DNA from: Mucilaginibacter aquariorum
Lineage (GTDB): Bacteria; Bacteroidota; Bacteroidia; Sphingobacteriales; Sphingobacteriaceae
Length of the DNA stretch: 64,000 nt
Assembly (NCBI RefSeq): GCF_024498135.1
Contig: NZ_JANHOH010000001.1
Location: 1,984,001 to 2,048,000 of the forward strand
Reading direction: 5' to 3'
Part shown: positions 9,104 to 17,182 of the stretch, piece by piece
Layout of the letters: the number at the start of each line of letters is the position of its first letter
Numbering within the stretch: the first letter of the stretch is position 1
Translations under genes and position numbers: made by a program
Notes under the pieces: generated by a model
Told to the model about the DNA's origin: nothing
Databases searched by the model: none
The model's input: the letters and a program-made list of their open reading frames with translations, nothing else

Positions 9104-9529
9104 TTAGTGCTTCACCATTTTATAATGCCTTATCCCTGCTTCTTCAAACTCGGGGCCGGTTTTTTCGAAGCCGAATTTTTCATAAAGAGTTACAGCCTGG
9201 ATTTGGGCATGCAGGTAAATATATTTCGCATCCGCGGGCAGATCGGCTAAAACAGCTTTTACAAGTTGCTGGCCTACACCATGGCCGCGAAATTTAGATA
9301 ACACAGCAAAGCGTTCCAGCTTATAGCCTTTATCGGTTTTGCGCCAGCGGGATGCCCCGGCAGGTTCGCCATCAACAGTGGCTAAAAAATGGGTAGATTC
9401 GTCTTCAAACTCCCACTCCAGTTCGGGTGGGCAATTTTGTTCGCCTACAAATACTTCGCGCCTTACGGCAAATACTTTTTCAAGGTCGGCAGGGCTACTT
9501 ACTTTGTTTACTTCTGTTTTTGAGGGCAT
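9104..9529 (-). CDS. GNAT-family N-acetyltransferase
   Basis: A small acetyl-CoA-dependent acyltransferase of 141 residues. The GNAT core is visible as a beta strand with substrate-side residues (THFLATVDGEPAGASRWR), the acetyl-CoA pyrophosphate loop RGHGVGQQL, and the C-terminal YEKFGFEKTG. The ATG at 9529 (MPSKTEV) is chosen; the longer frame reaching 9595 would add 22 residues unlike the family and lie wholly inside the neighbour. Even so it overlaps the upstream iron-permease-like gene by 35 bases in another frame. The substrate is unknown. Confidence 0.85.
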   Translation of the reverse strand: MPSKTEVNKVSSPADLEKVFAVRREVFVGEQNCPPELEWEFEDESTHFLATVDGEPAGASRWRKTDKGYKLERFAVLSKFRGHGVGQQLVKAVLADLPADAKYIYLHAQIQAVTLYEKFGFEKTGPEFEEAGIRHYKMVKH

Positions 9530-9995
9530 GTTGGTAATGCGGTTTTGATCTAAAGCCGGTTTGTTTGATTTGGTGGTTATCATTTGCAGCATCAATTGAA
9601 TGCGTGCAGGTTAAATCATCTTCCTGTTCGGCCAGCGCAGATAATCTTACATAAAATTTATGCAGCTGGTCCAGTTCCACTTCAGTTAGGTTTTCAATAT
9701 CAACCATACGATTACTCGCGCCCTGATGTGATGCCAATAGTTCGTTCAATTTTAAATGAATGGCCTTTGAATCCTTATTCTGTGTTTTTTGGATCAAAAA
9801 CACCATTAAAAATGTAATGATGGTTGTGCCTGTGTTAATAATAAGCTGCCAGGTATCCGAATAATTAAATACGGGCCCGGTTATTAGCCATACTACAATA
9901 GTAGTTATTGCAATTATAAATGCAGCAGAGCTACCCGTTGCGGCTGTTGCCCAATTTGCAAACTTTTCAAATAAATTGCTTTTCTTTTCGGCCAT
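9495..9995 (-). CDS. Low-affinity iron permease family protein
   Basis: A 166-residue membrane protein starting MAEKKSNLFEKFANWATAATGS. It has two hydrophobic segments (roughly residues 20-42 and 52-73) and the family segment QLIINTGTTIITFLMVFLIQKTQN followed by a helical cytoplasmic domain. The name comes from the yeast Fet4-related family; transport of iron by the bacterial members is not established. The ATG at 9995 is preferred over an earlier in-frame start at 10,034 because a -7-like element at 10,002-10,009 and the aldolase terminator would lie inside the longer version. The last 30 or so residues look unlike the family and overlap the acetyltransferase gene. Confidence 0.75.
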   Translation of the reverse strand: MAEKKSNLFEKFANWATAATGSSAAFIIAITTIVVWLITGPVFNYSDTWQLIINTGTTIITFLMVFLIQKTQNKDSKAIHLKLNELLASHQGASNRMVDIENLTEVELDQLHKFYVRLSALAEQEDDLTCTHSIDAANDNHQIKQTGFRSKPHYQHALKNRSKQSK

Positions 9996-10001
9996 AGCTA
10001 A

Positions 10002-10009
10002 CAAATTTA
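10002..10009 (-). promoter_or_regulatory. Candidate -7 element for the iron-permease-like gene
   Basis: Reads TAAATTTG on the minus strand, matching TAnnTTTG, seven bases before the ATG at 9995. It implies a very short leader. Confidence 0.35.
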
Positions 10010-10021
10010 CATAACAACCAA

Positions 10022-10059
10022 AAAAAACCGCCAATGTTTATAATAGAGGCGGTTTTTTA
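10022..10059 (-). terminator. Terminator after fbaA
   Basis: ACCGCC-type stem: AAAAAACCGCC at 10,022-10,032 pairs with GGCGGTTTTTT at 10,048-10,058 across a 15-base loop. Both strands carry a T-run, so it could work in both directions; the leftward aldolase gene ends at 10,078. Confidence 0.85.
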
Positions 10060-10077
10060 TTCTGATTAGCTTGCTGC

Positions 10078-11157
10078 TTACAGCTTGCTATTTACGTCGA
10101 TGCAATTAAGATCGCCAAAAGCTACAGTAAGCCTTTTTACAAAGCTTTCTTCGGCTTTACGCAACCAAACACGTGGGTCGTAATATTTTTTGTTTGGCGA
10201 ATCGTCACCATCGGGGCTGCCAATTTGTGTTTGCAAATAACCTTCTTTTGCCTGGTAATAATCTCTTATGCCTTCCCAAAATGCAAACTGCATATCGGTA
10301 TCAATATTCATTTTTATAGCACCGTAAGATATCGCTTCGCGAATTTCTTCCTGGCTTGAACCAGAACCACCGTGGAAAACAAAGTTGATAGGTTTAGCGT
10401 CGGTAAGGTTATGCTTTTGTTTCAAAAACTCCTGCGAGTTATGCAGAATAACAGGCTGTAATTTAACATTACCCGGTTTGTAAACACCATGCACGTTACC
10501 AAATGCAGCAGCAATGGTAAAACGGTGACTAACTTTAGAAAGTTCTTCGTAAGCGTAAGCTACTTCTTCGGGCTGGGTATATAAACGAGAGCTATCAACA
10601 TCAGAGTTATCTACACCATCTTCTTCGCCACCGGTTACACCCAGTTCAATTTCAACGGTCATGCCCATTTTGGCCATGCGCTCTAAGTATTTAGCAGATA
10701 TTTCAATATTTTCTTCGATAGGCTCTTCAGAAAGATCAAGCATGTGTGATGAAAACAATGGTTTGCCTGTTTCAGCAAAGAATTTTTCGCCATGCTCTAA
10801 CAAACCATCAATCCATGGTAATAATTTTTTAGCAGCGTGGTCGGTATGCAAAATTACAGCTACGCCATAATGCTCGGCTAATAAATGCACGTGTTTAGCG
10901 GCAGATACACCACCTAAAATGCAGGCCTGTAATTTCGAGTTATCTAATGATTTACCCGCGTAAAATTGCGCGCCGCCATTTGATAGTTGAATAATTACCG
11001 GAGAATTAACCGCCTTAGCAGTTTCCATTACAGCATTAATAGTATTTGTGCCTATTACGTTTACCGCAGGCAAAGCAAACTGATGTTTTTTAGCTGCTTC
11101 AAATAGTTCCTGCACCTGATCTCCGTGCAGAACACCTTTATAATTTTTTAAATCCAT
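10078..11157 (-). CDS. fbaA: Class II fructose-bisphosphate aldolase
   Basis: Zinc-dependent cleavage of fructose 1,6-bisphosphate to dihydroxyacetone phosphate and glyceraldehyde 3-phosphate in glycolysis, reversed in gluconeogenesis. Marks: HTDHAAKKLLPW near residue 107 with zinc-binding histidine and catalytic aspartate, ELGVTGGEEDGVDN, NVHGVYKPGNVKL with a further zinc histidine, and FHGGSGSSQEEI followed by KMNIDTDMQFA for substrate phosphate binding. The length of 359 is typical of the long class IIA form. The gene is monocistronic, with a terminator directly behind it. Confidence 0.95.
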   Translation of the reverse strand: MDLKNYKGVLHGDQVQELFEAAKKHQFALPAVNVIGTNTINAVMETAKAVNSPVIIQLSNGGAQFYAGKSLDNSKLQACILGGVSAAKHVHLLAEHYGVAVILHTDHAAKKLLPWIDGLLEHGEKFFAETGKPLFSSHMLDLSEEPIEENIEISAKYLERMAKMGMTVEIELGVTGGEEDGVDNSDVDSSRLYTQPEEVAYAYEELSKVSHRFTIAAAFGNVHGVYKPGNVKLQPVILHNSQEFLKQKHNLTDAKPINFVFHGGSGSSQEEIREAISYGAIKMNIDTDMQFAFWEGIRDYYQAKEGYLQTQIGSPDGDDSPNKKYYDPRVWLRKAEESFVKRLTVAFGDLNCIDVNSKL

Positions 11158-11408
11158 GAGCGTATGTTTGGGCCTCGAAGTTATAAAAATTCCGGGTTTT
11201 ACCTATATGATTGTGAAAGTTTTAGCCAATAATGCTTAGTTAAATGCCAATAAATTTGCATAAAACCCGCTTACATATTATATAGGGTGTTATTTTCACA
11301 CTTAGCTATCCTTACAAAATTTAATAAATTCTACCTATTTAATAGGCTTTTAATGCGTTTGATGTTTGTGCGAACTAAAATATTACTTTTGATAAAAAAG
11401 ATTTTTAA

Positions 11409-11675
11409 GTGAACAGGTTAATAATCATCCTTTTTGTATTTACTACTACAACGTCTTGCAAGGCGCAGCGCAATCACAAAGTATGGACGAAACAATATGA
11501 ACATGGTTTTTACAACTATCTCGATTCCACATCAAAACCCACAATGCCTAACAAGGCAAAAAGAGAAAAATACGTAAGGTTTTTAATTGAGCGCTTAAAG
11601 CAAGAAATCCCTAATGGTTTAAATTCGGTATCGAAAGATAGTCTGAAAAGTTTAAACATTAGGCTTGGGCGTTAA
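11409..11675 (+). CDS. Small lipoprotein of unknown function, first half of a possible split gene
   Basis: Starts with GTG at 11,409. The N-terminus has a lipoprotein signal peptide whose lipobox reads TTSC near residue 17. The remaining 70 residues are basic, with KREKYVRFLIERLKQEIPNG. The next open frame starts on the last base of this stop codon (TAATG). The two products share a theme, a helix ending in RLKQEIPNG here and KLKKIYPDS there, so they may be the two halves of one two-repeat protein broken by a frameshift, or two coupled genes. No known family is recognised. Confidence 0.55.
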   Translation: MNRLIIILFVFTTTTSCKAQRNHKVWTKQYEHGFYNYLDSTSKPTMPNKAKREKYVRFLIERLKQEIPNGLNSVSKDSLKSLNIRLGR

Positions 11676-11926
11676 TGGAGTTCAAAAACGGTGATAAAAC
11701 CGAATTAACTCCCGTTTATGAACGTTGGACACCCTTGATTGACAAAACATTTAGAGATAACTTTAAGGCAATATTCTCACCCAAATTCCCAAAGACTACC
11801 GATAAATTTTGTGACTGCATATTAGAAAAATTAAAGAAAATTTACCCTGATTCCGTTTTAGTGCCAGTCCCTCAAACTACAATGAACAATGTTGCTATGG
11901 AATGTAAACCTTTACTTGAACCTTGA
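11675..11926 (+). CDS. Small protein of unknown function, second half of a possible split gene
   Basis: An 83-residue frame starting MEFKNGDKTE with no signal peptide, containing DKFCDCILEKLKKIYPDS and a later Cys (MECKP). Three cysteines in a product with no export signal of its own would make more sense if it were fused to the lipoprotein encoded just upstream. The start overlaps that gene's stop by one base. It lies about 80 bases before accD on the same strand. Confidence 0.5.
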   Translation: MEFKNGDKTELTPVYERWTPLIDKTFRDNFKAIFSPKFPKTTDKFCDCILEKLKKIYPDSVLVPVPQTTMNNVAMECKPLLEP

Positions 11927-12003
11927 TCATAGTATAAATATTCTTCAAACTTGTTGTGATATTTTTTGTTTCTTTGCAGTACTTGAAAGACTTAGAAATA
12001 GAC

Positions 12004-12879
12004 ATGGCGTGGTTTAAGCGAGAAATTAAAGGGATAATTACGACTACTGAGGAAAAAAAAGAAGCCCCCGATGGCATCTGGAACAAATGCCCTCAATGTA
12101 AAAAACCGTTACATTACTCTGAACAGGTTGAAAACCAATACGTTTGCCACTATTGTGGCTTCCATTTACGCATTGGTTCAAAAGAATACTTTTCTGTTTT
12201 GTTTGATGATAACCAGTTCACAGAATTGTTTACCAATCTGCATTCGGGCGATCCTTTACACTTTACGGATACCAAAAAATATACCGACAGGTTAAAAGAA
12301 ACACAAAATAAAACCGGCTTAACTGATGCTATACGTGCCGCTCATGGTAAAATGAACGGACAAGAGCTGGTTATTGCCTGTATGGACTTTAACTTTATAG
12401 GTGGTTCTATGGGCTCGGTAGTAGGCGAAAAAATAGCACGTTCTATCGATTATAGCATTGCTAACAAGATCCCGTTCCTGATGATATCAAAATCAGGTGG
12501 TGCCCGTATGATGGAGGCCGCATTCTCGTTAATGCAAATGGCCAAAACATCGGCTAAACTGGCGCTATTGAGCCAGGCAAAGGTTCCTTATATATCTTTA
12601 TTAACTGATCCTACTACCGGAGGGGTTACCGCATCGTACGCCATGCTGGGCGATATAAATATTGCCGAGCCAGGTTCGCTGATTGGTTTTGCCGGCCCGA
12701 GGGTTATTAAGGAAACTATCAAAAAGGATCTGCCTAAAGGTTTCCAAACCGCCGAGTTTGTGCAGGAGCATGGTTTCCTCGATTTTATAGTAGACCGTAG
12801 AGAAATGAAAGAAAAACTGGCATCATTCTTAAAAATGCTGGCACCTGTTAAAGAAGAGAAGATCGAGCCACAGGCTTAA
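12004..12879 (+). CDS. accD: Acetyl-CoA carboxylase carboxyltransferase subunit beta
   Basis: Pairs with AccA to transfer the carboxyl group from biotin to acetyl-CoA, giving malonyl-CoA for fatty acid synthesis. An N-terminal zinc ribbon is visible as CPQCKKPL and CHYCGFHLR (residues about 24-46). The crotonase-like carboxyltransferase core includes [30 protein letters not shown] and [17 protein letters not shown], with an oxyanion-type GFAGPRVI segment. The ATG at 12,004 gives 291 residues, normal for the family; an upstream in-frame start would add unrelated residues. A terminator follows. Confidence 0.95.
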   Translation: MAWFKREIKGIITTTEEKKEAPDGIWNKCPQCKKPLHYSEQVENQYVCHYCGFHLRIGSKEYFSVLFDDNQFTELFTNLHSGDPLHFTDTKKYTDRLKETQNKTGLTDAIRAAHGKMNGQELVIACMDFNFIGGSMGSVVGEKIARSIDYSIANKIPFLMISKSGGARMMEAAFSLMQMAKTSAKLALLSQAKVPYISLLTDPTTGGVTASYAMLGDINIAEPGSLIGFAGPRVIKETIKKDLPKGFQTAEFVQEHGFLDFIVDRREMKEKLASFLKMLAPVKEEKIEPQA

Positions 12880-12900
12880 TTCAAAAATAGAAGTTATTTA

Positions 12901-12932
12901 AAGTCCTCTGTTTGTAGCAAAGGACTTTTTTT
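12901..12932 (+). terminator. Terminator after accD
   Basis: AAGTCCT at 12,901-12,907 pairs with AGGACTT at 12,921-12,927, followed by a T-run. Confidence 0.85.
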
Positions 12933-12945
12933 GTTTACACACATA

Positions 12946-13143
12946 TTAAAACGGCGAACTTTCAACTGTAATATAAACCAAACCAGCAATTATCAAAAGA
13001 TAAACGATAGTGCTTACAATTAAAAGCAAAATATAATATAAAAATGGCCCGGTAATCCTATCTCTAATTTTATAAGAAAGACTATGAATTATAAATGCAA
13101 TAATCAGGATAAATGGCAAATGAAATAACATTTCAAAATTCAT
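12946..13143 (-). CDS. Small two-helix membrane protein
   Basis: A 65-residue protein with two hydrophobic segments (about residues 6-22 and 33-58) around a short charged loop, SYKIRDRITG, and a polar C-terminus. Function unknown. It aligns with the next small leftward gene: both have a Lys-x-x-Asp loop and a Tyr-Tyr pair at the same spacing opening the second helix (KIRD then FLYY; KWMD then VAYY) and a similar end of the second helix (YITV, ALTV). The two look like diverged tandem duplicates, separated by a terminator. Confidence 0.65.
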   Translation of the reverse strand: MNFEMLFHLPFILIIAFIIHSLSYKIRDRITGPFLYYILLLIVSTIVYLLIIAGLVYITVESSPF

Positions 13144-13172
13144 CCTGCAATTTATAAAAACCGTTTAAATAC

Positions 13173-13208
13173 AAAAGGCCATTCGTTAGTTTCACAAATG
13201 GCCTTTTT
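13173..13208 (-). terminator. Bidirectional terminator between two small membrane-protein genes
   Basis: AAAAGGCCATT at 13,173-13,183 pairs with AATGGCCTTTT near 13,197-13,207, with T-runs on both strands. It closes the 13,225-13,401 gene. Confidence 0.85.
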
Positions 13209-13224
13209 ATATCATTTATTTTTA

Positions 13225-13401
13225 TCAACCCTGAACTGTCAAAGCTGCGAAAATAATTATAACGACAAACATAAAAAAGGCTGAAAAAATTAGAAAGACC
13301 AAGTAGTATGCTACCGACGATACACCATTATCCATCCATTTTCGTGTAAAATGGTATATAAACATTAAAGCTATCAACGAAATTATTATTATCGGCGTCA
13401 T
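13225..13401 (-). CDS. Very small two-helix membrane protein (58 residues)
   Basis: Open frame from ATG at 13,401 to TGA at 13,225-13,227. The product begins MTPIIIISLIALMFIYHF, has a short loop (TRKWMDNGVSS) and a second hydrophobic helix that begins with a Tyr-Tyr pair and ends in ALTVQG. Support comes from its own terminators on both sides (13,173-13,208 and 13,416-13,447) and from the match to the neighbouring 65-residue protein in loop and second-helix pattern. Function unknown. Confidence 0.6.
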   Translation of the reverse strand: MTPIIIISLIALMFIYHFTRKWMDNGVSSVAYYLVFLIFSAFFMFVVIIIFAALTVQG

Positions 13402-13415
13402 ACCACTAAAATAAA

Positions 13416-13447
13416 AAAAAGGAAAGACTAACGAGCCTTTCCTTTTT
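13416..13447 (-). terminator. Terminator after the disordered-protein gene
   Basis: AAAAAGGAAAG at 13,416-13,426 pairs perfectly with CTTTCCTTTTT at 13,437-13,447, loop of ten bases. It follows the leftward gene that stops at 13,467. Confidence 0.85.
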
Positions 13448-13466
13448 ACATAATGTTATTTGAGGC

Positions 13467-13757
13467 TTATATCCCCTCGGTACCTGGCTCATGCCCTACC
13501 ATGCGGCCTGTTGTACGGCCTTGCTTGCGGCTGGTAAAATCTGTTTTAGTTGCAGCACCTTCAGATGGAAATTCATGCTGATTTGGTGGGGTAACATCGT
13601 TCTGTTCGCTGTACGATGTATCATTACCGTCCTGCTGCTGTTCCTGTTCGTTTTGCTGACGATATCCTGTGCCTTCATTATCTGACTGGCGTTCTTCAGG
13701 AGTTTCGTTCGGGTTGGTGTTCGGAGTATACTCCGGATTGCTTTCGTTGGGTTCCAT
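13467..13757 (-). CDS. Intrinsically disordered hydrophilic protein
   Basis: A 96-residue protein with no hydrophobic core: the first two thirds are Asn, Glu, Gln, Pro and Thr (MEPNESNPEYTPNTNPNE, then a Gln/Glu-rich run), and the end is basic (TSRKQGRTTGRMVGHEPG). No signal peptide or cysteine. It is probably cytoplasmic and unfolded, resembling small stress-related proteins of this group, but no family is recognised. It has its own terminator. Opposite-strand frames in this region are by-products of its composition. Confidence 0.65.
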   Translation of the reverse strand: MEPNESNPEYTPNTNPNETPEERQSDNEGTGYRQQNEQEQQQDGNDTSYSEQNDVTPPNQHEFPSEGAATKTDFTSRKQGRTTGRMVGHEPGTEGI

Positions 13758-13834
13758 AGTAGTAGTTTTTAATTGTTAATTAATAAACAATCAAAAACAC
13801 AGCCATGTTTTAACAAAATAGAAATTTTTCCTAA

Positions 13835-14971
13835 TTATGCACTCACCATGCAAAGCTCTTTAAGCTTAGCCACAGTATAATCCACCTCTTCTTTTGTGTT
13901 ATATTTAGAGAAAGAGAACCTGACGGATGGCCTGTCGGGGCTTGCTCCTATAGCAGTTAACACGTGCGAGCCAATATCTGTTCCTGAACTGCATGCACTG
14001 CCGCCAGATGCCGATATACCTGCAATATCAAGGTTAAACAACAACATATCTGCCATTTCCATTTCAGGGAACGACACGTTTAGTACAGTATATAAACTTT
14101 TAGACGGATCTGTTTCGCCATTAAAGCTCACACCCGGAACATCTTGCTCCAGCCTTGCTTTCATATAGCTTTTTAAATCCTGAATATAATTTTGATGTTG
14201 ATCCATTTCGGAATAAGCCATTTCAAGGGCTTTAGCAAGGCCGGCTATGCCATAAACATTTTCGGTACCTCCGCGCATATTGCGCTCTTGCGAACCACCA
14301 TATATCATCGGGTTGATTTTGATTTTATGGTTGATGTGTAAGAAACCTACGCCTTTTGGCCCGTGCAGTTTGTGTGCCGCGCAAACCATAAAGTGTAGTT
14401 TAAGCTTACTTAGATCGTGTTTATAATGCCCAACAGTTTGTACCGTATCACTATGGAACATGGCATTATAAGCTTCGCAAAGCTCACCTACTTTTTCAAT
14501 ATCGGTAAGTGTACCTAATTCATTATTGGCATGCATTAAGGATACAAAGCTGCGCTCGTTGGTTTTTAACAACGTTTCCAGGTGATCATAATCAACATTG
14601 CCTTTGCTATCAACACCAGCATAGCTCAACTTAATAACACCTGCTTTTTGCATGGCTTGCAGTGTATGCACAACAGCATGGTGCTCCAATTTTGTAGTTA
14701 TAGCGTGTGTAAGCTTATGATCTACAATACCACAACGGATAGCTGTATTGTCAGCCTCGGTACCACCGCTGGTAAAAAATATTTCGGCAGGCGATGTATG
14801 CAGTAAACCGGCTATTGTTTTGCGTGAACGTTCTATTAATGTACGCACCTCGCGCCCATGCGAATGTATGGATGAAGGGTTACCAAACTGGTTTTCCATC
14901 ACCTTGTACATCTCCTTTAAAACTTCTGGGTCAAGGGCGGTAGTGGCGGCATTGTCAAAGTAAACACGCAT
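13835..14971 (-). CDS. Cysteine desulfurase (IscS/NifS type)
   Basis: PLP enzyme that removes sulfur from cysteine for iron-sulfur clusters and thio-cofactors. The N-terminus MRVYFDNAATTALDPEV is typical; the PLP lysine lies in CAAHKLHGPKGVGFL near residue 200; the sulfur-carrying cysteine is in SGGSACSSG near 325. Length, 378, matches IscS/NifS more than SufS. No IscU or other cluster assembly gene is adjacent, so the exact subgroup is left open. It is separated from the upstream glmM gene by a word-type palindrome at 14,984-15,047. Confidence 0.92.
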   Translation of the reverse strand: MRVYFDNAATTALDPEVLKEMYKVMENQFGNPSSIHSHGREVRTLIERSRKTIAGLLHTSPAEIFFTSGGTEADNTAIRCGIVDHKLTHAITTKLEHHAVVHTLQAMQKAGVIKLSYAGVDSKGNVDYDHLETLLKTNERSFVSLMHANNELGTLTDIEKVGELCEAYNAMFHSDTVQTVGHYKHDLSKLKLHFMVCAAHKLHGPKGVGFLHINHKIKINPMIYGGSQERNMRGGTENVYGIAGLAKALEMAYSEMDQHQNYIQDLKSYMKARLEQDVPGVSFNGETDPSKSLYTVLNVSFPEMEMADMLLFNLDIAGISASGGSACSSGTDIGSHVLTAIGASPDRPSVRFSFSKYNTKEEVDYTVAKLKELCMVSA

Positions 14972-14983
14972 TTTTTTAATTAT

Positions 14984-15047
14984 TGATTTATTGAATTAGT
15001 GATTTAGTGATTACGATGCGCTTAACAATCAATAATTCAATAAATCA
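14984..15047. repeat. Word-type palindrome between glmM and the desulfurase gene
   Basis: Arms 14,984-15,004 and 15,027-15,047 are inverted copies with 20 of 21 positions matching, separated by 22 bases. They consist of overlapping words of the form ATTGATTTATTGAATTAGTGATT. The intergenic gap here is almost entirely this element. The same words occur at 1045-1073 and 21,541-21,600. Confidence 0.75.
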
Positions 15048-15059
15048 TTCATTCAATAA

Positions 15060-16448
15060 TTATGTAAGTTGTAATATTTCTTTTATATCTGTTATTATCT
15101 TGTTGGCCAGGTTATCTGCAACGGTTTCTGAATTACCTTCAGAGTAGATGCGGATAATAGGTTCGGTATTTGATTTACGCAAATGTACCCACTCTTTATC
15201 AAACTCTATTTTTAAACCATCAATTGTAGAGTGAGGCTGTTTCTGGTATTTTTCTTCAACCTTTAACAGTAACGCATCAATATCCATCTCTGGTGTAAGC
15301 GTGATTTTATTTTTTGAGATAAAATAGCTTGGGTACGAGGCCCTTAATACAGAAACCGGCTTACCGTAATTAGCCAAATGAGTAAGGAATAAAGCTATAC
15401 CCACTAAGGCATCACGGCCGTAATGCAACTCTGGGTAAATAACCCCGCCGTTGCCCTCGCCACCTATAATGGCGTTAACCTCTTTCATTTTGTTCACTAC
15501 GTTTACCTCACCTACTGCCGCGGCATGGTATTCACCACCGGCACTTTCAGTAACATCGCGCAGCGCCCGAGTTGATGACAGGTTAGAAACCGTATTACCT
15601 TTTGTATTTTTCAACACATAATCGGCAACTGCTACCAGGGTGTACTCCTCGCCAAACATACTGCCATCTTCGCAAACAAAGCAAAGGCGGTCAACATCCG
15701 GGTCAACAGCTATGCCCAGATCAGATTTTGTTTTTAAAACCTCTTGCGACAACGCTACCAAATTCTCTGGCAATGGTTCCGGGTTGTGCGGGAAGTGACC
15801 GTCGGGCTCGCAATAAAGCTCGTGGATAACTTCGACACCCAGCGCCCTTAACAATGCTGGTACAAAAATACCGCCAGTAGAATTTACGCAGTCAATAGCT
15901 ACCTTAAAGTTAGCCTTTTTAATAGCAGCAACATCCACCAAAGGAAGCGCCAGTACTTTATCGATGTGTTTTTGCAGGTAGCTATCATCATTGATAAGTT
16001 TACCCAGGTCGTTCACATCGGCATATATAAAATCGCTGTTCTCGGCGATCTCTAAAACCTCTTTACCATCAATATCGCTAATAAACTCACCTTTTTCATT
16101 AAGCAGTTTTAAAGCGTTCCATTGTTTTGGGTTATGGCTGGCGGTTAGGATAATACCACCCGCGGCTTTTTCATCAGGTACGGCTACTTCAACGGTTGGC
16201 GTGGTAGATAGGCCTAAATCTATCACATCAATACCCAGCCCCTGCAGCGTGCCTATAACCAGGTTATTAACCATACTGCCAGACAAGCGGGCATCGCGGC
16301 CCAAAACTATCTTTTTGATGCCGGTTCTTTTTACAGCCCAGCTGCCGTAAGCAGATGTGAATTTAACAATATCCAATGGGGTTAGTCCGTCGCCGGCTGC
16401 ACCACCTATGGTACCCCTGATGCCCGAAATTGATTTTATGAGTGTCAA
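15060..16448 (-). CDS. glmM: Phosphoglucosamine mutase / phosphohexomutase
   Basis: Alpha-D-phosphohexomutase family. The phosphoserine loop is TASHNPKQWNALK near residues 103-115, the Mg loop is DPDVDR near 254, the sugar loop is GEGNGGVIYPEL, and the phosphate-binding end is RKSNTEPIIRIYSE. The substitution pattern after the serine and the N-terminal KSISGIRGTIGG are those of Bacteroidota proteins annotated as GlmM, which make glucosamine 1-phosphate for peptidoglycan and LPS. Phosphomannomutase activity cannot be excluded from sequence. Length is 462. A -7-like element lies at 16,469-16,476. Confidence 0.85.
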   Translation of the reverse strand: MTLIKSISGIRGTIGGAAGDGLTPLDIVKFTSAYGSWAVKRTGIKKIVLGRDARLSGSMVNNLVIGTLQGLGIDVIDLGLSTTPTVEVAVPDEKAAGGIILTASHNPKQWNALKLLNEKGEFISDIDGKEVLEIAENSDFIYADVNDLGKLINDDSYLQKHIDKVLALPLVDVAAIKKANFKVAIDCVNSTGGIFVPALLRALGVEVIHELYCEPDGHFPHNPEPLPENLVALSQEVLKTKSDLGIAVDPDVDRLCFVCEDGSMFGEEYTLVAVADYVLKNTKGNTVSNLSSTRALRDVTESAGGEYHAAAVGEVNVVNKMKEVNAIIGGEGNGGVIYPELHYGRDALVGIALFLTHLANYGKPVSVLRASYPSYFISKNKITLTPEMDIDALLLKVEEKYQKQPHSTIDGLKIEFDKEWVHLRKSNTEPIIRIYSEGNSETVADNLANKIITDIKEILQLT

Positions 16449-16468
16449 AACGTATAGATGTTAAGCTG

Positions 16469-16476
16469 CAAAAATA
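16469..16476 (-). promoter_or_regulatory. Candidate -7 element for glmM
   Basis: Reads TATTTTTG on the minus strand, a full match to TAnnTTTG, 20 bases before the ATG. A CAA at 16,494-16,496 (TTG on the minus strand) could be a slightly close -33 element. Confidence 0.4.
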
Positions 16477-16581
16477 GAAATATTAAGCGATAGCAATGTA
16501 AAATTCGTGTACTTTTAAGCGTTAATTTATTAGCTATATTTACCCGCTGTTGAGAACACTAAGCATTACCTATAAAAGCCA

Positions 16582-17151
16582 ATGCCCGATTTCCTGCTAA
16601 ACTTTGACCGGCATTTATTTTACTTCATTAACCACGACCTGTCAAATACATTTTTCGACTGGCTGATGCCCCTGATGCGTAACCCAAAGTTTTGGGTCCA
16701 GCTTTATTTGTTCATCATTACATTTTGCATTTGGAGATATAGAAAGCAGGGTGCCATACTTGTTGTTTTTTTAGCGCTTGCTGTTGGCTTTGCCGACTAT
16801 AGCAGCGCCAGCATAATAAAGCCAAATATAAGCCGACTTCGCCCCTGCCGCGACCCTATAACGGCCCAAACCGACATTAGCCGGGTTGCATGCGGAACAG
16901 GTTACAGCTTCCCCTCTACCCATGCTACAGACCATTTTGCCATAGCCGCATTTTTAAGTTTTATATTTTTTAAACGATGGCGGTGGGTATTACCCGCAAC
17001 AGTTTTATGGGCGGCTATTATCTGCTTTGCACAGGTTTATGTAGGCGTGCATTACCCATTAGATGTTACCGGCGGGGCGATTTATGGCAGTTTAGTTGGG
17101 GTAATGTTTGCAGTTGGATTTAGGAAGGTAGTGCCTGGGTTTACAGCTTAA
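16582..17151 (+). CDS. PAP2-family membrane phosphatase with altered third motif
   Basis: Integral membrane protein of 189 residues with about five hydrophobic segments, of the PAP2 family that dephosphorylates lipid phosphates such as undecaprenyl pyrophosphate or phosphatidate. Motif 1 appears as KPNISRLRP and motif 2 as PSTHATDH. Motif 3 keeps the histidine and aspartate (VHYPLD) but the usual Ser-Arg five residues before the histidine is Ala-Gln (AQVYVGVHYPLD). That arginine normally helps hold the phosphate, so activity or substrate may differ. The gene stands alone, divergent from glmM. Confidence 0.85.
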   Translation: MPDFLLNFDRHLFYFINHDLSNTFFDWLMPLMRNPKFWVQLYLFIITFCIWRYRKQGAILVVFLALAVGFADYSSASIIKPNISRLRPCRDPITAQTDISRVACGTGYSFPSTHATDHFAIAAFLSFIFFKRWRWVLPATVLWAAIICFAQVYVGVHYPLDVTGGAIYGSLVGVMFAVGFRKVVPGFTA

Positions 17152-17182
17152 TTATTTCACGGAACTATAAATGACGTGAGAA

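Noticed and set aside
9530..9595. N-terminal extension of the GNAT gene to 9,595
   Set aside because: The added 22 residues lie wholly in the neighbouring iron-permease-like gene and are not family-like.
13491..13685. 64-codon hydrophobic frame on the plus strand
   Set aside because: Reverse reading of the Gln/Asn/Glu-rich disordered gene; the hydrophobicity is a by-product of those codons.
14984..15047. CRISPR array
   Set aside because: Repeated words here and at 21,541 are overlapping and irregular, without uniform spacers or cas genes.
15991..16350. 119-codon frame opposite glmM
   Set aside because: Antisense to the GlmM serine-loop region with no independent support.
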